From Hydrogenophaga sp. SL48 (GTDB taxonomy: Bacteria > Pseudomonadota > Gammaproteobacteria > Burkholderiales > Burkholderiaceae_C): 64,000 bases of DNA. Of the stretch, positions 52,940 through 61,574 are shown one piece after another; positions within the stretch are counted from its first letter, which is position 1, and every line of letters begins with the position of its first letter. The notes beneath the pieces were generated by a model, which did no database searches, had not been told where the DNA came from, and saw nothing but the letters and a program-made list of their open reading frames with translations. Made by a program: the position numbers and the translations under genes. The DNA is taken from assembly GCF_021729865.1 (NCBI RefSeq), contig NZ_CP063400.1, positions 1,612,001-1,676,000 of the forward strand, written 5' to 3'.

Positions 52940-53485
52940 TCACAGCATCCGCTTCAGGACATCGTTGTCGGGGTTGCTGTCGAAGTAGCGGTGCTTGATC
53001 ACCCCGACCAGGTGCAGCACGACCACCGCGAGCAGGGTGTAGGCCAGGCTGCCGTGCAGCCAGTCGGCGGCTTCGAAGGCGGTCTCGCTCTTCGGGAACA
53101 GCTCGGGCACATGGATGCCGAAGAAGGTGATGCCATCGCTGTACTCGAAGGTGCTCGACAGGGTGTAGCCGGTGATGGGGATCATCACGATGAGCGCGTA
53201 GATGGCCCAGTGGGCGAAGTGCGCCAGCTTGCGGTCGAAGGCGGGCAGGGTCGCTGGCAGCTCGGGCGGCACGTAGCGCAGCCGGTTGCTCAGGCGGATG
53301 AAGATGAAGAGGAAGGCCAGCAGACCGAAGGACTTGTGCCACCAGTACAGCTGGCCGAGGAGTTCTGCGCGGTTCTCGTCAAAAGGCGTCATGTACCAGC
53401 CGCCAAAGATCTGGCCGAGAATGAGGATGGCCATCAGCCAGTGGAGCACGCGCATGCTCGCCGGGTACTTGTCGTGATTGTTCAT
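52940..53485 (-). CDS. Cytochrome b561
   Basis: A 181-residue membrane di-heme cytochrome b with four predicted helices. Heme-ligand histidines are likely those in MRVLHWLMA (residue 15), YWWHKSFGLL (about 49), and the pair in WLHGSLAYT and VVLHLVGVIKHRYFD at the C terminus. It moves electrons between quinol and a periplasmic acceptor. ATG 53485 follows GGAGAACCG. Its place between a nitroreductase and an ALDH gene is unusual and could offer an electron outlet for an oxidative step. Confidence 0.9.
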   Translation of the reverse strand: MNNHDKYPASMRVLHWLMAILILGQIFGGWYMTPFDENRAELLGQLYWWHKSFGLLAFLFIFIRLSNRLRYVPPELPATLPAFDRKLAHFAHWAIYALIVMIPITGYTLSSTFEYSDGITFFGIHVPELFPKSETAFEAADWLHGSLAYTLLAVVVLHLVGVIKHRYFDSNPDNDVLKRML

Positions 53486-53547
53486 GTTCGGTTCTCCTGC
53501 AGTCGGTGGTGGGGTGGTAGGTGGGTTGGGTGGTGAGGGAAATCGGG

Positions 53548-54999
53548 TCAGGGCAGCAGCACGGTGATGACTTTTTCTTCGGTGTAGGCCAGCGCGCCGG
53601 GCAGGCCACCTTCGCGGCCGATGCCGCTGGTCTTCAGGCCGCCCCAGGGCAGGTTGGCGTCGAGCGGGCTCCAGCAGTTCACCCCGACGGCACCCACGCG
53701 GATCGCACCGGCGACCTTGTGGGCACGTTCCAGGTTGCTGGTCCACACCGTGGCCGCGAGGCCGTAGGCCGAGTCGTTGGCGAGCGCAATGGCTTCCTCT
53801 TCGGTCTCGAACTCGATGACCGTGCCCACCGGTCCGAAGATCTCCTCGCGGGCGATGGTCATCTGGTTGCTGGCCTTGCCGAAAATGGTGGGGCGGACGA
53901 ACCAGCCCTTGGCCGAGTCCGAGACGCCGCCGGCCAGCAGCTCGGCGCCTTCGTCGATGCCGAGCTGGATGTAGCGGTTCACCCGTTCGTACTGGGCCTG
54001 CTTGGCGACGGGTCCCATCTGCACACCCTCCTGTGAGGGGTCGCCCACGGCCACCGACTTCGCGGCCTGCGCCAGCGCCGCCGAGAATTTGCCGGCGATG
54101 CCCTTCTGCACCAGGATGCGCGAGCCCGCGGCGCAGACCTGCCCCTGGTTGATGAACAGCCCCATCGCACAGCCGCGCACGGCGTCGTCGAAGCGGGCGT
54201 CGTCGAACACGATCTGCGGGCTCTTGCCCCCCAGCTCCAGCGTCACCCGCTTGAACAGCGGTGCGGCGATGCGCTGGATCGCCGCGCCCGCCTCGGGGCT
54301 GCCGGTGAAGCTGATCTTGGCCACCTGCGGGTGCTCGCACAGCGCGCGGCCCACCACATGGCCCAGGCCCATCACGACGTTGACCACACCGTCGGGGAAG
54401 CCCGCTTCCTGGCACAGGGCGGCCAGGTGCAGGGCCGATTGGGGCGTCTCTTCCGAAGGCTTGATCACCACCGTGCAACCCGCCGCCAGCAGCGCCGCCA
54501 GCTTCCAGGTGGTGATCATCAGGGGCGAGTTCCACGGCACGATGGCCGCGACCACGCCCACCGGTTCGCGCACCGTGTACGACAGCGTGCGCACCCCCAT
54601 GTAGCCCCCGGTGGGGATGGTCCGTCCTTCCAGCTGGTTGGCCCAGCCCGCGGCCGCGCGCAAGTGGGCCACGGCATTGGGCACGTCCATCATGCGCGGC
54701 TCCATGCGCGAGCGGCCGATGGCGCGGGCGTCCATGTCGGCCAGGATCTCCAGATCGCGCTCGACCAGGGCGGCCAGGTTGTTCAGCAGCGCCGCGCGGT
54801 GGGTGCCGTTGAGCTTGCTCCAGGCCCCGCCGTACAGCTGTGCGTGGGCCGCGGCAACGGCGCGCCCCACGTCGTCCGCGGTGCCGCTGGCGGCGGTGGC
54901 ATACACCTCCTCGTCCACAGGGTTGATCAGGTTCAGCCGCGCGCCGTCGGCGGATTCGGTGTGTGCGCCTTCGATGAAGTGTTTGAGGTGCTGGGTCAT
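53548..54999 (-). CDS. Aldehyde dehydrogenase family protein (aminoaldehyde type)
   Basis: A 483-residue ALDH with VPWNSPLMITTWKLAALLAA, Glu255 (LELGGKSPQIVFDDA) and Cys289 (NQGQVCAAGSR). It is a paralogue of the ALDH at 38142-39602. First gene of the minus-strand set ALDH - cytochrome b561 - nitroreductase, and divergent from the second AraC gene, with a copy of the shared motif between them. In the proposed amine pathway it would oxidise the (amino)aldehyde formed after ring opening. ATG 54999 is preceded by a GAT rich stretch without strong ribosome-binding site. Confidence 0.9.
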   Translation of the reverse strand: MTQHLKHFIEGAHTESADGARLNLINPVDEEVYATAASGTADDVGRAVAAAHAQLYGGAWSKLNGTHRAALLNNLAALVERDLEILADMDARAIGRSRMEPRMMDVPNAVAHLRAAAGWANQLEGRTIPTGGYMGVRTLSYTVREPVGVVAAIVPWNSPLMITTWKLAALLAAGCTVVIKPSEETPQSALHLAALCQEAGFPDGVVNVVMGLGHVVGRALCEHPQVAKISFTGSPEAGAAIQRIAAPLFKRVTLELGGKSPQIVFDDARFDDAVRGCAMGLFINQGQVCAAGSRILVQKGIAGKFSAALAQAAKSVAVGDPSQEGVQMGPVAKQAQYERVNRYIQLGIDEGAELLAGGVSDSAKGWFVRPTIFGKASNQMTIAREEIFGPVGTVIEFETEEEAIALANDSAYGLAATVWTSNLERAHKVAGAIRVGAVGVNCWSPLDANLPWGGLKTSGIGREGGLPGALAYTEEKVITVLLP

Positions 55000-55095
55000 C
55001 TTGAAAAGTTGGTGGGTGGGATGAAGCCGGTGCCCGGCGGTCTGGTGTGGCCCCCGAACGAGCGCCGAGTGTCGGCGCGGCGTCCGCTGCGCCTT

Positions 55096-55146
55096 TAGCC
55101 CAAATCAGCAAGTCGTCACGGTTTGCACGCGCGCCTTCGGGTTAGC
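55096..55146. promoter_or_regulatory. Shared motif and weak partner (ALDH / araC)
   Basis: Reverse-strand copy CTTGCTGATTTGGGCTA at 55096-55112, and a weak forward half TTCGGGTTAGC at 55136-55146, roughly the same spacing as the pair at 41516-41569. They lie in the 257-bp gap between divergent genes; the AraC gene may be autoregulated through them. Confidence 0.55.
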
Positions 55147-55256
55147 ACGGGTACCTGCCCACAAGGGGCCAGGGGCACACTTCTTGCGGCGAACAGGGAT
55201 CACTTCGTCACGGGCCGCCAGATGCCCGCATTCGGTACACGCTGACCCGGGGTCTC

Positions 55257-56234
55257 ATGAACACCAGAACAGATCGCTTCAACGACGTGCATCTGCACGC
55301 CACCTCGGTGCATGGCTGGGGGCAGACCTACAGCCAGATCTCGGCCGGCGCGGCGCAATGCGCGTTGTCCCAGTTCTCCACCGCGCGGATTCATGCGTTC
55401 CGCGAGTGCATCAACCAGCGCGTGGTCCAGCAGGGTGAGGCGCCCCGCGGCCAGATCTGTTTCGCGGTACCGCTGGCCGTGCCCGGTGCGGCGCGGGTGC
55501 AGGGCCGCGCGGCGGACGACAACAGCATCTTCGTGCTGCAGGGCGGCGACGAGTTCATGTTCCACATGCCCATGCACATGGACATGCTGTCGATCACCTT
55601 CGAACGCGACGCCTTCGAGCGCGCGATGTCGGGTGCGCCCTGGCCCACCGGCATCGATGCGCTGCTGAAGCAGCCTGTGGTGCAGGTGCCCGGCCACCGC
55701 CTCGTGGAGAGCCGGAAGCGACTGATGGCCTTGTTCAACGCCGTGATCGCGGCTCCCGAGCAGGTGTCCACCCCCGAGGCGGAGCAGCAGGTCGAACAGG
55801 CGATGCTGGGCGAGCTGATGCGCCTGATCTCGGACCCCGCGTGCGACCGGACCCAGCGCCACGGCAGCTCGTCGCGCAGCTTCATCGTGGAGAAGTGCCA
55901 CCGCATGACGGTGTCGGACGCCGCGAACGCACCCAGCGTGGTGGACCTGTGCGCGCGGCTGAAGGTCAGCCGTCGCACGGTACAGAACAGCTTCCAGAGC
56001 GTGACCGAAACCAACCCGGTGAACTACATCCGCAGCGTGCGCCTCAACGGCGTCCGTCGTGAACTCATGTCCACCCGGGCACACCAGCTGTCGATCGGGG
56101 ACGCGGCCGCGAAGTGGGGGTTCTTCCACCTGAGCCACTTCGCTTCGGAGTACCAGGAGCTTTTCATGGAGCTGCCCTCGCAGACGCAGCGCGCCGACAG
56201 CGCGCACCCGGCACGGCAGGCCGTCGCCGCCTGA
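55257..56234 (+). CDS. AraC-family regulator (EutR-like), paralogue 2
   Basis: A 325-residue AraC/XylS regulator paralogous to that at 39737. Shared features are the FNDVHLHATSVHGW start, the long effector domain, and the C-terminal double HTH (about 215-310) with VVDLCARLKVSRRTVQNSFQ and GDAAAKWGFFHLSHFASEYQ. It is surrounded by copies of the 19-bp motif (upstream at 55096 and downstream at 56295), which makes it the best candidate to bind it. ATG 55257 was chosen because the conserved FNDVH block follows directly. Confidence 0.88.
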   Translation: MNTRTDRFNDVHLHATSVHGWGQTYSQISAGAAQCALSQFSTARIHAFRECINQRVVQQGEAPRGQICFAVPLAVPGAARVQGRAADDNSIFVLQGGDEFMFHMPMHMDMLSITFERDAFERAMSGAPWPTGIDALLKQPVVQVPGHRLVESRKRLMALFNAVIAAPEQVSTPEAEQQVEQAMLGELMRLISDPACDRTQRHGSSSRSFIVEKCHRMTVSDAANAPSVVDLCARLKVSRRTVQNSFQSVTETNPVNYIRSVRLNGVRRELMSTRAHQLSIGDAAAKWGFFHLSHFASEYQELFMELPSQTQRADSAHPARQAVAA

Positions 56235-56294
56235 CACCGGCTGGCGCTGCGCGCCAGCCCGGTCCTTCGTGCGCATGAAGGCAAGCCATCAAAG

Positions 56295-56314
56295 CTTGCC
56301 GATTCGGGCTAACC
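56295..56314 (+). promoter_or_regulatory. Shared 19-bp motif upstream of the aminotransferase gene
   Basis: CTTGCCGATTCGGGCTAACC, the copy closest to the consensus, in the 265-bp gap before the aminotransferase. No clear inverted partner is visible here; a GC-rich hairpin of the araC 3' end (GGCTGGCGCTGCGCGCCAGCC type) lies about 35 bp upstream. Confidence 0.6.
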
Positions 56315-56499
56315 CCACGCGGGCGCCCAGAAACAGAATCACCCACACCAAAGAAGTGCGCCGGAGCCCGCTGCCCCGGGCTGCGGTGCATCTGCACAGC
56401 GTCCAGGTTCACTCGCATGCCGCGCCACTTTGTCCTCATCGATGTTCCCTGCCCATGGCAGCGGGACGTCGCCGACCACTGTTCCTCCAAGGTGCATTT

Positions 56500-57870
56500 A
56501 TGAACGAAACAGAGCTGGAATCCCTGAGCTTTCCCGACGCCCCCAAGATGGTGTCCGCCACCTTTCCCGGACCCAAGGCGCTGGAGGCCTTGGCCTTGTC
56601 CGCACGCACGGAATCGATGGCGCGCGGCGGTGGCCGCATGCCGGTTGTCATGGACCGCGCGTTCGGCGTCACCATCAAAGACCCCGATGGCAACACCTTC
56701 ATCGACCTGTCCGCGGGCGTGGGCGTCAGCAGCGTGGGCCGTTGCCACCCGAAGGTGGTTGAGGCCATCCGCCAGCAGTCCGAGGTGCTGATGCACGCCA
56801 TGGAGGTCAACAGCACCAAACGCACCGAGCTGGCGGCCAAGATCTCCGAAATCATGCCCGAGGGCCTGCGCGGCGACTGCATCACCTTCTTTGCACAGAG
56901 CGGCAGCGACGCACTCGAAGCGGCGGTGAAATTCGCCAAGCGCGTCACCGGCCGGCACCAGATCATTGCCTTCCATGGCGGCTACCACGGGGTGTGGAAT
57001 GCCTCGAACGCGCTGACCACCGGCACGGCCTACCGCAAGGGCTACGGTCCGTTCATGGGCGGTGTGATCCATGCGCCATACCCCTACGCCTACCGCTTCC
57101 CCTTCGACACCACCCACAAGAGCGCCGAGCAGATCGCTGGCGAGTACGTCGACTACCTGCTCAACACGCCGTACACCGCGGCCGACGATGTGGCGGCCGT
57201 GATCGTGGAGCCGGTGCAAGGGGAGGGTGGATACGTGCCGCCGTCGCCCGAGTTCCTGCAGCTGCTGCGCAAGGCCTGCGACAAGAGCGGTGCGCTGCTG
57301 ATCGTGGACGAGGTCCAGTCGGGGGCGGGACGCACCGGCAAGATGTGGGCGGTGGAGCACTCCGGCGTGAAGCCCGACATGCTGACCTTCGGCAAGGGCA
57401 TGGGCGGCGACGTGCCGATGGCCGGCCTGGTGATGCGCTCCGATCTCGCGGCCAAGATTCCCGACGGCTCGGTGCCCAACACCTTCGCCGCCAACTCGCT
57501 GTCGGCCGCGGTGTCGCTGACCAACATCGGCCTGCTGCAGGACCCCGAGCTGGACCTGATCAACCGCGCCCACCAGCTGGGTCAGGAAGCGCAGGAATAC
57601 ATCCGCGGTTTCAACAGCCCCTACGTCGGCGAGGTGCGCGGCCGCGGCCTGATGATCGGTATCGAACTGGTCGAAGACAAGGTCACCAAAGAACCCCTGA
57701 CCGGGGAGAAGCTCGGCAAGCTGATGAATCACGTGCTGAGCCACGGCGTGCTGATGGTGCCCTGCGGCCGCTACACCAACGTGATGCGCGTGATGCCATC
57801 GCTCACCATTCCTCGCAAGCTGCTGTTCAAGGCACTGGACGTGTTCGGCGAAGGTCTCAAGACCCTCTGA
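56500..57870 (+). CDS. Class III aminotransferase (omega-amino acid type)
   Basis: A 456-residue PLP enzyme with the PLP-lysine Lys299 (MLTFGKGMGG), Asp270 (LIVDEVQSGAGRTGKMWAVE), the phosphate loop FFAQSGSDALEAAVKFAK (about 130-147) and GGYHGVWN. It resembles 4-aminobutyrate and related omega-transaminases, so it could turn GABA or 5-aminovalerate into the semialdehyde oxidised by the GabD-like enzyme at 36623. ATG 56500 has AAGGT as ribosome-binding site. It is preceded by the best copy of the shared motif. Confidence 0.92.
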   Translation: MNETELESLSFPDAPKMVSATFPGPKALEALALSARTESMARGGGRMPVVMDRAFGVTIKDPDGNTFIDLSAGVGVSSVGRCHPKVVEAIRQQSEVLMHAMEVNSTKRTELAAKISEIMPEGLRGDCITFFAQSGSDALEAAVKFAKRVTGRHQIIAFHGGYHGVWNASNALTTGTAYRKGYGPFMGGVIHAPYPYAYRFPFDTTHKSAEQIAGEYVDYLLNTPYTAADDVAAVIVEPVQGEGGYVPPSPEFLQLLRKACDKSGALLIVDEVQSGAGRTGKMWAVEHSGVKPDMLTFGKGMGGDVPMAGLVMRSDLAAKIPDGSVPNTFAANSLSAAVSLTNIGLLQDPELDLINRAHQLGQEAQEYIRGFNSPYVGEVRGRGLMIGIELVEDKVTKEPLTGEKLGKLMNHVLSHGVLMVPCGRYTNVMRVMPSLTIPRKLLFKALDVFGEGLKTL

Positions 57871-57900
57871 TACCGCCACCGCCGGCCTGGCGGTTGTGCG

Positions 57901-57928
57901 GTGGATCCGCGTTCACTCGCGGATCCAC
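57901..57928. terminator. Hairpin between convergent aminotransferase and binding-protein genes
   Basis: GTGGATCCGCG (57901-57911) and CGCGGATCCAC (57918-57928) are perfect 11-bp arms around 6 nt. The arms include the last codons and stop of the binding-protein gene. No T-tract follows, so this is a probable bidirectional block of unproven type. Confidence 0.5.
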
Positions 57929-59061
57929 TGGGCATGTGCGATGCGCCACTTGCCCGCCTCCAGCTTCATGGGCAGGGCGCTGCGGTTGAGCTGGTGGCGG
58001 CCGTCGGCGCCGACCTTGAAGGGCTGGTCCATCATGCCGCTGCGCCAGAGTGCCATGGTCGCCAGGGCCTGCGACACGCTGGCCCGTGTGATGGGGCCGC
58101 GGATGCCCGTCAGGGTGTGCACCAGGGCCTGCGCCGCGAGATAGCCGCCCTGCGAGAGCGAGCTCGGTTCGATCTGGCGGGCGATCAGCAGGCGCCGCCA
58201 GCCCATGATCTGCAGCGAGCCGCTGGACCAGGGGTCGAATTCGGCCATCGCGTACAGGCCGTCGCCCGCGCCCGAGAGGGCCTGAGCGGCCTGCATGGTG
58301 TAGGCCGGCGTGAGCATCACGATGGGCACTTTGGGCATCGCCGGCCGACTGGCCAGCACCCATTCGATGGCGGGGCCACCGGGGCCGGTGTAGATCACCG
58401 CCTGGCATTGGCGCGCCGTCACCCGCTGCACCAGCGGTGGCAGGGGTTCGCCCAGTTGGTACATGTCCAGCGAAGGTGCGGGCGCCTTGGTGCGCTGGGT
58501 CCAGTTGCGCACCACCTTTTCAAAGGCCTCGGTCATGCCCGGCAGGGCGGGCGAGACCACGCACAGGCGCTCGTGACGCAGCACCTGGTGCGCAAAGCTG
58601 AGGGCCGTGGCAGTGGCCACATAGGGACCGGCGTTCAGGGGCGCGATGTGGGTCGAGGCAAAACACGCGGGATCGCCGCCGACGCCCGGCAGGCTGAACA
58701 GACCGGCCTGGGCGTAGCGCTCGTGGTTCACGCCGCATTCCAGTGCGCTGGAACTCCCGGCCAGCGCCACCGTGCGCGGGTCCTTGATCAGTTCGGTGGC
58801 GGCCAGTTGCGCCTGCTGCGGCCGCATCTGGTCGTCGATCACCCGGTATTCGATGCGCCGCCCCTGGATGCCACCGGTGGCGTTGATGGCGTCGAAGTAC
58901 AGGCGGGCTGCCTGCACGCTGGCGTCCGAGGCGCCCTGGCCGGTGAGGCTGCTGACCGCGCCCACCACGATGGGCGGCGGGCCGTTGCCTTGCGCGCAGA
59001 CGTGGGCGGCCGAGGCCGCCAGCGCGGTGGCCAGAGGGAGGAAGCGGGCGGAGCGTTTCAT
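57913..59061 (-). CDS. ABC transporter substrate-binding protein (Liv type), distal
   Basis: A 382-residue periplasmic-binding protein (Peripla_BP_6) with signal peptide MKRSARFLPLATALAASAAH (cleavage near VCAQ). The mature part has IVVGAVSSLTGQGASDASVQ, AINATGGIQGRRIEYRVIDD and GSSSALECGVNHERYAQAG. It is the last gene of the transporter operon and its ATG overlaps the LivM stop. A second binding-protein gene stands at the operon's start, so the transporter may serve two ligand classes. Confidence 0.9.
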   Translation of the reverse strand: MKRSARFLPLATALAASAAHVCAQGNGPPPIVVGAVSSLTGQGASDASVQAARLYFDAINATGGIQGRRIEYRVIDDQMRPQQAQLAATELIKDPRTVALAGSSSALECGVNHERYAQAGLFSLPGVGGDPACFASTHIAPLNAGPYVATATALSFAHQVLRHERLCVVSPALPGMTEAFEKVVRNWTQRTKAPAPSLDMYQLGEPLPPLVQRVTARQCQAVIYTGPGGPAIEWVLASRPAMPKVPIVMLTPAYTMQAAQALSGAGDGLYAMAEFDPWSSGSLQIMGWRRLLIARQIEPSSLSQGGYLAAQALVHTLTGIRGPITRASVSQALATMALWRSGMMDQPFKVGADGRHQLNRSALPMKLEAGKWRIAHAQWIRE

Positions 59062-60011
59062 GGAATGGCCTTGCGTAGAGGGGTCCAGAGGCGCAGCCCC
59101 AGCAGGCCACGGGGTGCGTACAGGCTGACCCCCACCGCCACGGCACCCATCGCGATCAGGTACCAGCCGCCCGAGATGCCGAGCGAGGTGGCCAGCAATT
59201 CACGCAGCGCGAACCAGATCAGCACGCCGATCACCGGGCCACCGATGGTGCCGATGCCGCCGATGAGCGTGGCGAACAGCATCATCACCACCCAGTTGAT
59301 GTCGAAGGCCGAAGCGGGCACGAGGAACATGCCGCCCATGAAGTACACCGCGCCCGCCAGCGCGCTCACGCCGCCGGAGATGACGAAGGCCACCAGGCGC
59401 ACGCGCTGCACGTCGATGCCCACGCTGCGCGCGGCCACCTCGTTGTCGCGCACGGCGGTCATGGCCAGGCCCAGGCGCGAGCGCATCAGCTGCTGCATGC
59501 CGGCCACCGACACGATGCCCAGCGCGCAGGCGAGCCAGAAACTCATCTGGCCGAAGAACTCGATGTCGTCCAGCGCCGACATGTCCAGCGTCAGGCCCGC
59601 GTTGCCGCCGAGCGCCGAGGTCTTGGACACCAGCAGCGCCACCACCTCGGCCACCACCCAGATGCCGATGGCGAAGTAGGCGTCGCGCAGGCGGAACAGG
59701 GCGGGTGCGATCAGCGCCGCGCACAGCGCGCCAGCCAGGCCGCTCAGCGGCAGCAGCCAGTAGGGCGAGATGCCGGTGCGCTGCGCCAGGTCGAACAGCG
59801 CGTAGGCCCCGACGCCGATGAAGAGCTGGTGGCCCAGCGACATCAGGCCGCCGTAGCCGGCCAGCAGGTTCCACATTTGCGCCATGCAGATGGCCAGCAG
59901 CACCTCGCTGGCCAGGCGCATCAGGCCCGCGTCCAGCCATTGCGGCGCCAGCCAGGCAGCCAGGGCGCAAGGCAGCGTCCAGGCCAGGGGAAGCAACGAG
60001 GCGGTTTTCAT
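59058..60011 (-). CDS. livM: Branched-chain amino acid-type ABC permease LivM
   Basis: A 317-residue permease with about 8-10 membrane segments. It contains AGYGGLMSLGHQLFIGVGAY, typical of LivM/BPD_transp_2 proteins, and the EAA-like cytoplasmic loop with MTAVRDNEVAARSVGIDVQR. It pairs with LivH to form the channel. The start ATG 60011 overlaps the LivH stop and its stop overlaps the next ATG, so translation is coupled. Substrate may be an amino acid, an amide or urea; sequence alone does not decide. Confidence 0.92.
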   Translation of the reverse strand: MKTASLLPLAWTLPCALAAWLAPQWLDAGLMRLASEVLLAICMAQMWNLLAGYGGLMSLGHQLFIGVGAYALFDLAQRTGISPYWLLPLSGLAGALCAALIAPALFRLRDAYFAIGIWVVAEVVALLVSKTSALGGNAGLTLDMSALDDIEFFGQMSFWLACALGIVSVAGMQQLMRSRLGLAMTAVRDNEVAARSVGIDVQRVRLVAFVISGGVSALAGAVYFMGGMFLVPASAFDINWVVMMLFATLIGGIGTIGGPVIGVLIWFALRELLATSLGISGGWYLIAMGAVAVGVSLYAPRGLLGLRLWTPLRKAIP

Positions 60012-60886
60012 GCGCGGTCTCCGGCCAGGCCCTTGGGGCGCACCATCAAGGTGATCAGGAACAGCAGGTGCGCATACAAAGAGCCCGAGTTGGAGTCGAA
60101 ACGCTGGCCGAACAGCTGGGCCACGCCCAGCACCAGGCCCCCGGCGATGGCGCCCCAGAACGAGCCCAGGCCGCCAATGATCACCACCTCGAAGGCCACC
60201 AGCATGCGCTCCACCCCCGAGAACGGCGTGAACAGCGTGCGCTGCGCGAGCAGGTAACCCGCTCCCATGGCGAAGGCCGCGGCCAGCCCCATGACCTGGC
60301 AGAACACGCGCTCGGGCTTGACGCCCATGAGCCGCACCACGTCCGGGAAGTCGGCCGTGGCGCGCACCGTGCGGCCGAACTCGGTGTGCCGCAGCACCCA
60401 CTGCAGGCTGGCGAACAGGGCCAGCGCCAGCAGCAGCATCAGCACCGGGTACACGCCCACCGAGATGCCGAACAGGTCCATGCTCGCGCTGCCCAGCGCA
60501 CCGGCGTCCACCGCGCGCGAGTCGGCGCCGAACAGCTCGACCATGCCGTTGCGCAGCAGCACCGAGAGGCCGAAGGTCAGCACCAGCGGTGTCAACACAT
60601 TGCCCGAGCGCACCGCTCGGTTGAGCAGCGTGGCCTGCAGCAGCCAGCCGAAGGCGTAGCCGATCAGCACCACCGGGATGAGCATGGCCCACACCGGCAC
60701 GGCGCCGAACCAGCCCACCAGAAAGAAGCCGGCGTAGGCGCCGAGCACGATGAATTCGCCGTGGGCCAGGTTCACCACCCGCATCACGCCGAACACCAGC
60801 GCCAGGCCCAGGCCGAAGAGCGCGTACAGACCGCCGAGCAGCAGGCCGTTGATCAAGGTCGATAGCCAGTCCAAGTCATTCCCCAA
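60008..60886 (-). CDS. livH: Branched-chain amino acid-type ABC permease LivH
   Basis: A 292-residue permease with about eight helices. Features are INGLLLGGLYALFGLGLALV, MRVVNLAHGEFIVLGAYAGF and the GLGSFWGAIAGGLVLGVAQL segment, all typical of LivH. It forms the transmembrane pore with LivM. The gene overlaps livF by 11 bp and livM by 4 bp. Confidence 0.93.
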   Translation of the reverse strand: MGNDLDWLSTLINGLLLGGLYALFGLGLALVFGVMRVVNLAHGEFIVLGAYAGFFLVGWFGAVPVWAMLIPVVLIGYAFGWLLQATLLNRAVRSGNVLTPLVLTFGLSVLLRNGMVELFGADSRAVDAGALGSASMDLFGISVGVYPVLMLLLALALFASLQWVLRHTEFGRTVRATADFPDVVRLMGVKPERVFCQVMGLAAAFAMGAGYLLAQRTLFTPFSGVERMLVAFEVVIIGGLGSFWGAIAGGLVLGVAQLFGQRFDSNSGSLYAHLLFLITLMVRPKGLAGDRA

Positions 60887-61574
60887 AATAGGCCGCAGTC
60901 ACCTGCGAAAGTTCGATGGCCTGGCTGGCGCCCTGCAGCGTGACCTGACCCTTGAGCAGGCAGGTGACCTGGTCGGAGACCGCGCAGGCGCGCGCCACGT
61001 CCTGCTCCACCAGCACGATGGACAGGTCGGCGCCGCGGATGCGCTCGAAGGTGCGGTAGATCTCCTGCACGATCAGTGGCGCCAGGCCCAGCGAGAGTTC
61101 GTCGCAGATCAGCAGGCGCGGGTTGCTCAGCAGCGCTCGGCCGATGGCCACCATCTGCTGCTGCCCGCCCGAGAGCTGCATGGCGTTGCGCTGGCGCAGG
61201 TCCTTGAGCGCCGGGAACACGTCGTACACGGCGTCCAGCGTCCAGACGCCACGCCGGCGGGTCAGCGTGCCCATCTGCAGGTTTTCTTGCACCGTGAGCG
61301 AAGGGAACAGCATGCGGCCCTCGGGCACCATGGCGATGCCGCGGCGCGCCAGGGCTTCGGCGGGCAGGCCGGTCACATCGTCGCCGTCGAAGCGGAGGCG
61401 GCCCGAGCGCGGCGGGTGCAGGCCGGTGAGCGCGCGCAGCAGCGTGGTCTTGCCCGCGCCGTTGGCGCCGATGAGGGCCAGCACCTCACCTGCGGACAGC
61501 GACAGGCCCACGCGCGAGATGGCCTGGAAGTCGCCGTAGAAAACGTCCAGCTCCTGAATGTCAAGCAGCGGCAT
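60876..61574 (-). CDS. livF: ABC transporter ATP-binding protein LivF
   Basis: A 232-residue ABC ATPase. Walker A GANGAGKTT (36-44), Q-loop region MVPEGRMLFPSLTVQENL, signature LSGGQQQMVAIGRAL and Walker B LLICDELSLGLAP are intact. The short length and LAPLIVQEI identify LivF. With LivG it powers the transporter. It overlaps livG by 14 bp. Confidence 0.93.
   Translation of the reverse strand: MPLLDIQELDVFYGDFQAISRVGLSLSAGEVLALIGANGAGKTTLLRALTGLHPPRSGRLRFDGDDVTGLPAEALARRGIAMVPEGRMLFPSLTVQENLQMGTLTRRRGVWTLDAVYDVFPALKDLRQRNAMQLSGGQQQMVAIGRALLSNPRLLICDELSLGLAPLIVQEIYRTFERIRGADLSIVLVEQDVARACAVSDQVTCLLKGQVTLQGASQAIELSQVTAAYFGE

Noticed and set aside
53548..55111. A long minus-strand frame running through the ALDH gene into cytochrome b561 (723 codons)
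   Set aside because: Its upstream part is a shifted frame of the ALDH gene with Arg/Gly-rich content. Only the C-terminal 181 codons from ATG 53485 form a real protein.
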